A stretch of 22,859 bases of DNA from a virus. The DNA is taken from the IMG/VR virus record IMGVR_UViG_3300029448_000472, positions 1 to 22,859 of that record. The stretch is one strand, 5' to 3'. A program made the position numbers and the translations under genes. Of this stretch, positions 1 to 7,102 are shown piece after piece; position 1 is the first letter of the stretch, and each line of letters opens with the position of its first letter. Below the pieces are notes generated by a model, which saw nothing but the letters and a program-made list of their open reading frames with translations, was not told where the DNA came from and did not search any database.

Positions 1-1513
1 TCAATATGGATCTATATCAGGAAAAATACTAGATGCATCTGATGGCACAGAAGACGGTGCGATAGAATTTAATGTCAAAAAAGCGGGATCAAATGTAATT
101 GCGGTAAGATTAAACAGTGATGAATTAAAGTTATTAAACAGCACAACACTAGATGTAGATGGTGCAGGTACTTTTGCCGGTGCCGTTACAGCAACTAGCA
201 TAACTGCAAACGATTTTACTTCTAACGGTTCAAACGCAGACATCACAATAGCACCTGCAGGTACAGGAAACATCAACTTGACAGCGGGAGCAGATGTAAT
301 AATTCCTGTCAACATAGGTTTACAATTTACTGATGCAAATGAAAAGATTGAATCAGATGGATCAAAACTTGTCATCACATCAGGTGGCACAGCATTCAAT
401 CTTCCAACTTCAGACGGAACAAACGGACAAGCACTTGTAACAGATGGAGCAGGAACACTATCCTTTGGCACAGTGTCAACAACCGTATCAGATGATACTC
501 TGGCCACAGTAAGAAATAACAAGTCACTAGGATCGGCGGCAAGAACAATAGACAGCATTAATGCAACATTCATAGACAGTGCTTTTTACTTCCTTGTGCA
601 TAACGACATTGTCAATGAAGTGATCAGTGCAGAACTGTTCGCAGTTACTAACAATGATTCTGCATCTTTCCTAGGGAATAGAAGAGGGATTGAATCCGGA
701 GGTGGAAGCAACGTTCCAACCCTATCTACAGACGTTTCAAATGGACAGTTCAGGGTAAGAGCAGTAGGAAGTTCAAGCGAATGCAAGGCAAGTTTCTACA
801 AGGTGGCTATGTCTTCAAGCACAACTGATGCCACAAGAGGCAACACAGTGACATCTAGCAACACCGATGTTGACTCTGCTTCAGAATCAATTGATACATT
901 TGCTCATGCTACATTCAGAGGGGCAAAATATTTTATCAGTGTTGACAACGACAGCAAAACAGAGATGGATGTGGTCGAGGCACTTGTTGTACACGATGGC
1001 TCTGATGCATACATCAAGTCATATGGTCATACATCTTCCGGATCCAACCCATTAATCACACTGACTGCGGCAATATCTGGAGACAACGTTGTTGTGAGTG
1101 CGGCAGGAAATGAACCCAACCTAAACGTAACAATGCACAAAATACTTTTGAAAGATAACATGACTGCAGAAAGCAACGCAAACCAAAAAGCGTTTGCATC
1201 TGTCACTGTAAGTTCAACTGCAACAGCGATTGATCTAATGGATCTTGACGATGCCAACGGTGCTGTCTACTTCATCGTGGGTGCCAATTCAAGTGAAGGT
1301 GCATTCAGTATTCAGGAAGTATACACTGCGGCAACACCAGGTGTACCGGCGGTGGCAAACGGACCTTTTGTGTCCAGTAAAACATCTTCACAACTTGAAT
1401 TTACGGCAGAGTTTGACACAGCAACAGAGAACAGTCTTGAACTTTTCTGTTCAAGCACATCGGGTGGTAGCACAACAGTGTCTGGCTATAGGATATCTGC
1501 ACTAGCCGGCTAA
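1..1513 (+). CDS. Fibre-like virion structural protein, 5' end outside window
   Basis: The reading frame is open from base 2 with no start, so about 503 C-terminal residues are visible. The first part holds one unit of the repeat that dominates the next gene (NGSNAD, AGTGNINLTAGADV, EKIESDG). It is followed by a linker (LPTSDGTNGQALVTDGAG) typical of phage fibre proteins. The last ~325 residues look like three diverged ~95-residue beta domains, each starting with an ID-x-hydrophobic stretch and then an A-x-YF motif (AFYF, AKYF, AVYF). Composition is Ser/Thr/Ala/Asn rich with almost no Lys-rich helices. The likely role is an adhesion or whisker/fibre component of the virion, inferred from composition, repeats and its place beside a second fibre gene. 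No named family is recognised, and no transmembrane segment is visible. The TAA stop forms the first bases of the late promoter for the next gene. Confidence 0.75.
   Translation, partial: QYGSISGKILDASDGTEDGAIEFNVKKAGSNVIAVRLNSDELKLLNSTTLDVDGAGTFAGAVTATSITANDFTSNGSNADITIAPAGTGNINLTAGADVIIPVNIGLQFTDANEKIESDGSKLVITSGGTAFNLPTSDGTNGQALVTDGAGTLSFGTVSTTVSDDTLATVRNNKSLGSAARTIDSINATFIDSAFYFLVHNDIVNEVISAELFAVTNNDSASFLGNRRGIESGGGSNVPTLSTDVSNGQFRVRAVGSSSECKASFYKVAMSSSTTDATRGNTVTSSNTDVDSASESIDTFAHATFRGAKYFISVDNDSKTEMDVVEALVVHDGSDAYIKSYGHTSSGSNPLITLTAAISGDNVVVSAAGNEPNLNVTMHKILLKDNMTAESNANQKAFASVTVSSTATAIDLMDLDDANGAVYFIVGANSSEGAFSIQEVYTAATPGVPAVANGPFVSSKTSSQLEFTAEFDTATENSLELFCSSTSGGSTTVSGYRISALAG
533..1510 (+). 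repeat. Three diverged tandem domains in the fibre C-terminus
   Basis: The encoded protein shows three similar blocks at about 533-814, 875-1150 and 1211-1510. Each begins with TIDS, SIDT or AIDL, has A-x-YF about 13 to 15 residues later, a hydrophobic strand (ISAELFAV, VVEALVVHD, IQEVYTAA), and ends with a strand before the next unit (FYKVAM, MHKILL, GYRISAL). The alignment was made by eye on the protein. DNA identity is low, so the duplication is old. Confidence 0.5.
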
Positions 1514-1516
1514 ATA
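1509..1516 (+). promoter_or_regulatory. T4-type late promoter built on a stop codon
   Basis: GCTAAATA; the TAA of the upstream gene's stop codon is the TAA of the motif. It lies 39 bases before the ATG of the second fibre gene, leaving a leader with a GGGAG ribosome binding site (1541-1545). Confidence 0.55.
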
Positions 1517-1555
1517 CAGCAATAATAACAACAATCATGCGGGAGATATGGAACC

Positions 1556-3460
1556 ATGACAACAAGAAACTTTAGAGTCAATAACGGTTTAGAAGTAGGT
1601 GATGTAACAATCAGTGCTTCAACTAATAAAATAACAGGTCTAAGTACATCAGCACCATCGGGAAACGGTGATGTTGTAACTAAGGCGTACTCAGACTCTG
1701 GTACGCAAACCATGACCAACAAGACACTTACTGCGCCAGTGCTTAATGCACCAGTAGTAACTGACTTATCAGTAAACGATATCGTTACAAACGGATCGAA
1801 TGCGGACTTCACAATCGATACAGCAGGAACAGGAGACATCAACTTGACAGCAGGTGCTGATGTAAATGTACCAGCAGACATCGGAATTACATTTGGTAAT
1901 GACGGTGAAAAAATTGAAGGTGACGGAACCGATTTAACAATCGCTTCAAGTGCCAAATTAAATTTGACAGCAACAACAGATGTAATTTTACCACCTAACG
2001 TTGGATTAATTTTTGACACGGCAGGTGCTGAAAAAATAGAATCTGATGGTACTGACTTATCAATCAGTGTAGGAGCAAACGGTGACATCAACGTTCCGGC
2101 AGACATCGGTGTTACTTTTGGTAATGACGGTGAGAAGATCGAAGGTGATGGTACAAACTTAACTATTACAGGAAACAATATCGATTTGACAGCAACAGAA
2201 GATGTAAGAATTCCAGCAAACGTTGGTATAACATTTGGAACTGGTGAAAAAATCGAAGGTGACAGTACAGACCTAACAGTAACATCAGGTGGTGCGATCA
2301 ACCTTACAGCGACAACAGACATTGTGGTACCTACTAGCGTAGGTATAACATTTGGTACTGGTGAGAAGATTGAGGGTGACGATACAGACCTTACAATAAC
2401 TTCAGGTGGTAAAATCAATCTTGCGGCAACATCGGATGTACACGTTGCACAAAACATCGGTATAGTTTTTGATGCAAACGGAAGTGAAAAGATTGAGTCA
2501 GATGACACAAACTTAACAATTAGCTCAGGTGCACAAATTATATTGGCGCCAACTACAGATGTTAAACTAGGGAATAACCTTGGAATGATATTTGGTGATG
2601 CAGGTGAGAAAATCGAAGGTGATGGTACAAACTTAACTATCGCATCTTCGGGCTTATGTACTATCACAGCAACAGGTCAGACAGTTATCACTAATGACTT
2701 GGTTGTAAGTGGAAACTTAACTGTTGACGGTACAAGAACAGTCATTAACACAACTACACTATCGGTTGAGGACAACTTTATTGAAGTGAACAGAACAGTA
2801 TCTGCCGCTTCAGGAATGCCAACTTACTCCGGACTAGCAATTAACAGAGGTGTAACATCGACTGCAACAGAAGAAGATCTTTTCTGGGTATGGGATGAAG
2901 CCTTTGCAGATGACGGTACAACAATCCACGGTAACGCGGGTGGTGCCTTTACTGCCTTAAGAGCGGCAAGGGGTGCAGACAATGCCTCTGAAATTACAGC
3001 ATCAGAGACTAATCTAGTTGATATAAGATGTAACGTAATCCACGCCTTAGCAACTTCGGCTCAGTACGCGGACGTTGCCGAGCGTTTCGAAGCAGACGCT
3101 CCTATGGCAACTGGTGCAGTAGTAATGGTAGGCGGTGAAGCAGAGATAACAGAAACAACATCAGAGTTATCTGATCAAGTTTTTGGTGTTATATCTGATC
3201 AACCAGCATACGCCATGAACGCAGGTGCAGGTGATCAAGATTCACATCCATACGTTGCAATGACAGGAAGAACTCCAGTTAGAGTGACAGGTGCAGTAAC
3301 TAAAGGTCAAAGATTAGTTAGTTCATCAGTTAAAGGTTGTGCAAGAGCGGCCGCTACAGGCGAATCAATTTCACCATTCCACGTTATTGGTAGAGCATTA
3401 GAAAGTTCTAACGATGCAGGAATCAAATTGGTAAACTGTGCAGTGAGAACAAACAACTAA
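1556..3460 (+). CDS. Fibre-like virion protein with seven ~39-residue repeats
   Basis: 634 residues. The N-terminus (about 1-75) contains a phage-fibre-type segment (TNKITGLSTSAPSGNGDVVTK). Residues ~100-367 carry seven copies of a unit marked by 'VPxxIGxxFG.. EKIEGDGTxLTI', with EKIE at residues 118, 159, 193, 231, 270, 311 and 351. A TVDGTRTVINTTTLSVEDN segment follows. The C-terminal ~135 residues start at QYADVAERFEADAP and contain VFGVISDQP, PVRVTGAVTKGQ and VIGRALE. That end domain resembles the 'ADxAE..F' tail domains found at the C-terminus of many phage fibre proteins; relation to intramolecular chaperone or autoproteolytic domains is possible but unproven. The start is ATG with GGGAG 10 bases upstream. 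It shares the repeat with the preceding gene, so the two are probably paralogues or partners. A strong terminator follows. Function as a host-contact fibre is inferred. Confidence 0.8.
   Translation: MTTRNFRVNNGLEVGDVTISASTNKITGLSTSAPSGNGDVVTKAYSDSGTQTMTNKTLTAPVLNAPVVTDLSVNDIVTNGSNADFTIDTAGTGDINLTAGADVNVPADIGITFGNDGEKIEGDGTDLTIASSAKLNLTATTDVILPPNVGLIFDTAGAEKIESDGTDLSISVGANGDINVPADIGVTFGNDGEKIEGDGTNLTITGNNIDLTATEDVRIPANVGITFGTGEKIEGDSTDLTVTSGGAINLTATTDIVVPTSVGITFGTGEKIEGDDTDLTITSGGKINLAATSDVHVAQNIGIVFDANGSEKIESDDTNLTISSGAQIILAPTTDVKLGNNLGMIFGDAGEKIEGDGTNLTIASSGLCTITATGQTVITNDLVVSGNLTVDGTRTVINTTTLSVEDNFIEVNRTVSAASGMPTYSGLAINRGVTSTATEEDLFWVWDEAFADDGTTIHGNAGGAFTALRAARGADNASEITASETNLVDIRCNVIHALATSAQYADVAERFEADAPMATGAVVMVGGEAEITETTSELSDQVFGVISDQPAYAMNAGAGDQDSHPYVAMTGRTPVRVTGAVTKGQRLVSSSVKGCARAAATGESISPFHVIGRALESSNDAGIKLVNCAVRTNN
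1853..2656 (+). repeat. Seven-unit protein repeat in the fibre shaft
   Basis: Units are 34 to 41 residues long (about 102-123 bases), each with an EKIE-[GS]-D core, e.g. the DNA phrase 'gaaaaaattgaaggtga' and variants. At the DNA level related 9-15 base phrases recur (ggtgagaa[ag]at, gacagatgt). Regular spacing suggests a beta-structured shaft with one turn or strand set per unit. Confidence 0.8.
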
Positions 3461-3466
3461 TAAATA
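3461..3466 (+). promoter_or_regulatory. Possible late promoter with no gene before the terminator
   Basis: TAAATA directly after the fibre stop codon (TAATAAATA). The next start codon lies beyond a terminator, so if active it would make only a ~48-base RNA ending at 3519. It may be a chance match. Confidence 0.25.
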
Positions 3467-3486
3467 TTCATACTTTTTAGTAGAAC

Positions 3487-3519
3487 AAAAAAGGCGGCTT
3501 TCGGGTCGCCTTTTTTTTT
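3487..3519 (+). terminator. Rho-independent terminator
   Basis: AAAAAAGGCG pairs with CGCCTTTTTT, extended by G-T, C-G and T-G pairs around a TTCG loop, followed by a run of nine T. It closes the fibre transcription unit 26 bases after the stop. The A-tract on the left also gives a leftward-acting form, though the nearest leftward gene ends at 3983 in the opposite direction. Confidence 0.9.
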
Positions 3520-3529
3520 GTGACTTATC

Positions 3530-3537
3530 AATAAATA
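3530..3537 (+). promoter_or_regulatory. Late promoter AATAAATA, 7 bases before ATG
   Basis: AATAAATA follows the terminator and ends 7 bases before the ATG at 3545. No Shine-Dalgarno sequence fits in the gap. The predicted transcript starts at or near the start codon. Confidence 0.6.
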
Positions 3538-3544
3538 CACATAT

Positions 3545-3982
3545 ATGTTTAAAGTAGGAAAAAATATCACAATTAATGCGGACACCTTTCTTGAATTTAA
3601 AGGCGAAAACGACGCAGGCGAAGAGATTAGAATAGGTTCCATTAAAGGTAGCATCAAGGACAACAAGAAAGGTGCAGACCAGAGTGTAATTCAAATAATA
3701 GGCAGAAAAGATGGACAGCACAAACCTTTGTTGACCATTGCAAACAATGCCATCTACGCACATCGTGATGTTCCATTCGTGTGGCAGACAGAGGACGGAA
3801 AAAAGACTTTTGTGTCAGGCACATCAACTACAAAAAGAAACATAAACCTACCTGACGACAACGGAACGCTAATGATAAACAATTCCGGAAAAGTAATGGC
3901 AACAGACTTGCCAACAAGCGATCCTAGTAATGCAGGTCAGTTATGGAACGATAGCGGCACAGTCAAGATTAGTGCAGGTTAA
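3545..3982 (+). CDS. Small putative virion structural protein
   Basis: 145 residues, no recognised named family. The N-terminal half is mixed charged (KVGKNITINADTFLEFKGEN, then a lysine-rich stretch to about residue 45), followed by IIGRKDGQHKPLLTIANNAI and FVWQTEDGKKTFVSG. The C-terminus ends with LPTSDPSNAGQLWNDSG, a phrase common at the ends of phage fibre and structural proteins, so a virion role is likely. It stands alone between a terminator and a convergent gene, with its own late promoter. The stop codon abuts the stop codon of the Nudix gene without a single intervening base, through the palindrome TTAATTAA (3979-3986). Confidence 0.7.
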   Translation: MFKVGKNITINADTFLEFKGENDAGEEIRIGSIKGSIKDNKKGADQSVIQIIGRKDGQHKPLLTIANNAIYAHRDVPFVWQTEDGKKTFVSGTSTTKRNINLPDDNGTLMINNSGKVMATDLPTSDPSNAGQLWNDSGTVKISAG

Positions 3983-4411
3983 TTAAGTAATCAAATCAAG
4001 TATAGTTTGTAGTTTGCCTTTTATGGCTTTGTTATTCAATGTGTTTTTGAGACCCATGTGTAGATTTTTTGGCCAACATTCAAATGCAGTCCAGCAATAT
4101 CCCGAATGTTCTTTGTTTAACTTTGGCAAAAATTCATTTTCGATTGCAATTAAGTAAGTGTGAAAGAAAAATTTTTCATCATTTGATGTAAACATTTCTA
4201 ACGGAATAATTTTTTTAAATTTAGGCATGTCCCCAACTTCTTCCTTGACTTCTCGTTTTAAGCCTTCAAATGCGGACTCGGTATACTTTGTCCTTCCGCC
4301 TACCAATCCCCACATGCCTTTGGTTTTATCCGAGGTTCTCTGTAAAAATAGGAATCTTTTTGTTGATGTGCTATAGAACAACGCACCAGAACATATTATA
4401 TTATTTTCCAT
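3983..4411 (-). CDS. Nudix hydrolase
   Basis: 142 residues, usual length for a single-domain Nudix enzyme. The Nudix box is complete: G-x5-E-x7-REV-x-EE-x-G, starting at the second G of VGGRTKYTE and ending in EEVGD. The Glu residues that bind the catalytic metal are all present. Upstream are strands FLFLQRTSDKTKGMWGLVGG, typical of the fold (W-G-L/F-P/V-G-G). Such enzymes cleave nucleoside diphosphates linked to another group; T4 itself encodes one (NudE). The substrate here cannot be told from sequence; sanitising nucleotides, dinucleoside polyphosphates or RNA caps are all possible. It is transcribed leftward, downstream of gp15 but with its own sigma70-like promoter, and no Shine-Dalgarno sequence precedes ATG. 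That suggests early expression, unlike its late-gene neighbours. Confidence 0.93.
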   Translation of the reverse strand: MENNIICSGALFYSTSTKRFLFLQRTSDKTKGMWGLVGGRTKYTESAFEGLKREVKEEVGDMPKFKKIIPLEMFTSNDEKFFFHTYLIAIENEFLPKLNKEHSGYCWTAFECWPKNLHMGLKNTLNNKAIKGKLQTILDLIT

Positions 4412-4416
4412 AATAG

Positions 4417-4445
4417 ATTATAACAGATTTATCTTAATTTATCAA
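4417..4445 (-). promoter_or_regulatory. Sigma70-like promoter for the Nudix gene, ATG at predicted +1
   Basis: On the minus strand TTGATA (4445-4440), a 17-base spacer, then TATAAT (4422-4417). This is 11 of 12 matches to consensus. ATG begins 5 bases after the -10 box (4411), so the predicted transcript is leaderless. The -35 box contains the TGA stop of gp15. Confidence 0.75.
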
Positions 4446-5887
4446 GGAGTAGTAGCGTCTTGGCCAGATGCGTCATCGTTTGCAGTGTAACCACCATCGA
4501 TAACAATGCTCCAATTACCTTGTGTGTACACACCTTCGTATGATTTAACCCATTCTGTGCCGTTGAATCTGTACTGAATACCTGTGTTTTGATTGGTGAC
4601 GTAGTGCTGTGTTGAATCTGGATCTGAAGCATCAAATACTTTTCTCCACCTACTTTCACCACTGCTGTATTCAATGATGTCTCCAACACTCGCTATCAAC
4701 TCGCCCCATGTAGAACTTTGAACAGTTGCGGTAGAATCACCTATTTCATCTATTATAAGATATCTGTCCCCATTAGCAGGCGTGCCGGGTGCAAACGTAA
4801 GCGGATTAATTATTTTTTTCACCGCTGTTAGTGTGTTTGCAGGAATTGTGTCACCATCAATGCTATACATTAAAATTGTGTCATCGAGAGTTGTGGTAGC
4901 AATAGTGCCCACTATCTCATTTCCGTTTGGTTGTGTCAGTCTGATCTGTGATGTGCCATTTGCAACAACGCCATATTGGTCTAGTAAAACTTTCCAGTTG
5001 ACTGCAGGGCCAAATGTTTCGAAAGGATCTGCGAGACCCGGATCTTTCGCACCTGTGTAAAAACCATCTCCACCCGATTTCACATTTACACCTGTGGTTC
5101 CTAATAGCCTTAACTGACTTCCCGTTACTAACAATCCAAAATTGTTCGGCGTAATAAAACTTCTTGATAGCAGAGATCCATCTATTAGACCTTTTGCTAT
5201 TCCGCCGTCGTCATCATAAACGCTCATGATTATTTTTTGTACCACACCTAATTTTTTTACTTTCACAGGCGGTGATAACCATATTGGCATTGAAAATTGC
5301 ATTGTTGCAACATCAATTTCTGTGTCTGCACCAACAGGAATTGTTCTTGAACTAAAGGTTATATTTGTAAGTTCAACGTAACTTAGACTAGTCCAGTCTA
5401 TATAATTGTCCGACTTCTGTATTTCAAAATCAGGATTGAATAGATATAAAATTTGTTCAAGAATTTGTAATTTCTGATCAGTATTAGAACTCCATATATC
5501 TGCTGTAACTTCTAACCTAAAAGGCGAAGGCATAACTTTTTCTATTGTGTATCCCGCACCTAGTTGATTCGTATAATTTCCGTCGCTGTCAACACCACGC
5601 TCTTTCAAATGCTGTTTTTCAATATGATAAGGATTTTGCATTCTTTCTCTGTCATAATTTAATTCTCTGACATAGCAGGCAATCCTAGGAGTATATTGCA
5701 GTGCGTTTTCACTATTATTCCTTATAATATTAGCAACCTGTCTTGTAGGGTCTCCGTAAATCACAGGCACTGCTCTTAAATCAATTGTATCGTTTTTGCC
5801 TTTTCCTGTTTCAACAGAAAAATTACTTAAAATCCTAATGAATTGAGTGAGAAACTTCCTAATCTGTCCTTCGTAAAAGTGTAACAT
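4442..5887 (-). CDS. gp15: Tail sheath stabiliser, gp15-like, with long C-terminal extension
   Basis: 481 residues; T4 gp15 has about 270. The first ~210 residues follow gp15: FYEGQIRKFLTQFIRILSNF at the N-terminus (T4 has FYNSSFRRYATLMGDLFSNI), then RAVPVIYGDP, PRIACYVRELNYDRER, MPSPFRLEVTADIW, LQILEQILYLFNPDFE, and MPIWLSPPVKVKKLG. In T4, gp15 forms the hexameric ring that ends the tail and binds the neck, so this should join head and tail. Residues ~225-481 are extra. They contain a GDxYxIxD strand pattern and a YRFNGTEWVK motif near 439-448 that recurs in gp14 and gp18. The gene starts 2 bases after gp14's stop on the minus strand, with no Shine-Dalgarno sequence, so translational coupling to gp14 is likely. 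Its TGA stop lies inside the Nudix -35 box. Confidence 0.88.
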   Translation of the reverse strand: MLHFYEGQIRKFLTQFIRILSNFSVETGKGKNDTIDLRAVPVIYGDPTRQVANIIRNNSENALQYTPRIACYVRELNYDRERMQNPYHIEKQHLKERGVDSDGNYTNQLGAGYTIEKVMPSPFRLEVTADIWSSNTDQKLQILEQILYLFNPDFEIQKSDNYIDWTSLSYVELTNITFSSRTIPVGADTEIDVATMQFSMPIWLSPPVKVKKLGVVQKIIMSVYDDDGGIAKGLIDGSLLSRSFITPNNFGLLVTGSQLRLLGTTGVNVKSGGDGFYTGAKDPGLADPFETFGPAVNWKVLLDQYGVVANGTSQIRLTQPNGNEIVGTIATTTLDDTILMYSIDGDTIPANTLTAVKKIINPLTFAPGTPANGDRYLIIDEIGDSTATVQSSTWGELIASVGDIIEYSSGESRWRKVFDASDPDSTQHYVTNQNTGIQYRFNGTEWVKSYEGVYTQGNWSIVIDGGYTANDDASGQDATTP

Positions 5888-5889
5888 TT

Positions 5890-7059
5890 TTAATTGTCAG
5901 CCTTTGGTTTTAATGCATTTGTTAATGATTGTCTTTGTTCAACTGTTAAACCATTTATCGTATCTGTCGATGTGTTGTTAACAAATCCGGTTTTCTGTGT
6001 AGCTCTGGTATCATTGTTTGTCATGCTAATTCTTACTGAATCCTCTATTTTAATCCATCTATTACCGTCATATCTAAACAACCTGTTTGGTAAGAAATCA
6101 GTTCTTAAAAAATAATCACCCTTATCTATATTTGCATTAGGAAACGATATCCCAAATCCTGCTGGTGATCCATTTGGTGCAACACCATCTCCATCTAAAT
6201 AAAATCCATAATGTGAACTTGCTGGTGTATCGATTGTTGCATTAACAGTTTTATCTGTGCTGACCCTTTGTTCTGCAGTGTTTACATTGTCTGTCCTTAT
6301 GTTGCCTCGTTCATCTATTGGGGCAACGTAATATTGCTTGTAGTTAAAACCCGCCTTAGGTGCATCTGCTTCTGCCTGAGCAACTACTTGGTCATTGATT
6401 GTTTTTTCTCTGTTGAAAGTTGACATGTAACTCGCCAAAGATCCTTCTGTTGCGGCATCACCTAATATATCTCTGTACTCCTGCGAGTCAACTAATGATT
6501 TCATTTTTAATCTTAACAAGTGTGGCCACCATGTTTGAGAAAAACCTTCAGCCGCCCTGTTTACGTCTTCTACAACGTAATATCTTTTGAGTGCTATCGG
6601 TATAGTTTCGTCAAGCGAGAAGTCGTCTTTCATGTGAGGAAATTCAATTACATCTCCCGCCATTGGCTTTCTACCTATTCTTTCAACAATATCGTTAAGA
6701 TGCACTGTTAGGAATAAGGTATCATTTTGCAAAAACATTCCAAATTGGGATAGATTAAAATCAGCATCTTGCACATTATAGATGCCTCGCACAATGTATA
6801 TGTCATCTGCATATTTTCTATCTCTATTTTCTAAGAAAAGTAAATCTTGTATCGTCCTTTCGTTTAGACTGTCACCAGAATACTGAGGTTGTGTTGGAGA
6901 AGCGTCTCCGTCTTTTTGAGAACTGCCCTGATCATATGGACCCAGGTATTTGTGAAAGTGTAGGTCGGTTCCTCCTACTGTAAACATCTCCTTAATGTTA
7001 CGATCGAAGAACTTATAGTCATTGCCCTTTTCAGGCTTGAAAATGGATAATCTTGGCAT
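5890..7059 (-). CDS. gp14: Neck protein, gp14-like, with C-terminal extension
   Basis: 389 residues from the chosen ATG; T4 gp14 has 256. The family core is visible: EMFTVGGTDLHFHKYLG near the start, IQDLLFLENRDRKY, then FGMFLQNDTLFLTVHLND and KPMAGDVIEFPH (T4 has FGMQVQDEVTLSI and KEPKEGDLIYFP). In T4, gp13 and gp14 form the neck that closes the filled head for tail joining. Residues ~310-340 hold a GDYFLRTD..NRLFRYDGNRW module also seen in gp15 and gp18. An ATG at 7068 would add MCD, but its A is the last base of the late promoter motif AATAAATA; the ATG at 7059 lies 8 bases past the motif and is preferred. First gene of the leftward block and divergent from gp13 across 43 bases. Confidence 0.87.
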   Translation of the reverse strand: MPRLSIFKPEKGNDYKFFDRNIKEMFTVGGTDLHFHKYLGPYDQGSSQKDGDASPTQPQYSGDSLNERTIQDLLFLENRDRKYADDIYIVRGIYNVQDADFNLSQFGMFLQNDTLFLTVHLNDIVERIGRKPMAGDVIEFPHMKDDFSLDETIPIALKRYYVVEDVNRAAEGFSQTWWPHLLRLKMKSLVDSQEYRDILGDAATEGSLASYMSTFNREKTINDQVVAQAEADAPKAGFNYKQYYVAPIDERGNIRTDNVNTAEQRVSTDKTVNATIDTPASSHYGFYLDGDGVAPNGSPAGFGISFPNANIDKGDYFLRTDFLPNRLFRYDGNRWIKIEDSVRISMTNNDTRATQKTGFVNNTSTDTINGLTVEQRQSLTNALKPKADN

Positions 7060-7067
7060 ATCACACA

Positions 7068-7075
7068 TATTTATT
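7068..7075 (-). promoter_or_regulatory. Late promoter AATAAATA for gp14-gp15
   Basis: On the minus strand AATAAATA ends at 7068, 8 bases before the ATG at 7059. It lies 14 bases from the opposing gp13 promoter at 7090-7097. Confidence 0.65.
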
Positions 7076-7089
7076 GCACAGGCAAAGGC

Positions 7090-7097
7090 TATAAATA
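7090..7097 (+). promoter_or_regulatory. Late promoter TATAAATA for gp13
   Basis: Exact match to the T4 late promoter TATAAATA, ending 5 bases before the ATG at 7103. An in-frame ATG at 7097 overlaps the motif itself and is not favoured. Confidence 0.7.
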
Positions 7098-7102
7098 TGA
7101 GT

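Noticed and set aside
1-573. Leftward open frame opposite the first fibre gene
   Set aside because: Its protein is the antisense of the fibre repeat, with the same composition artefact.
1853-2656. Possible CRISPR-like or DNA repeat array
   Set aside because: The repeats are protein-level, in frame, variable in length and not separated by unique spacers.
1510-2667. Long leftward open frame opposite the second fibre gene
   Set aside because: Low-complexity translation (repeated Ser/Pro/Phe/Val) mirrors the fibre repeat on the plus strand; no start signal or promoter.
7022-7102. Upstream extension of gp13
   Set aside because: Overlaps the gp14 start on the other strand and contains the late promoter; gp13 homology begins after 7103.
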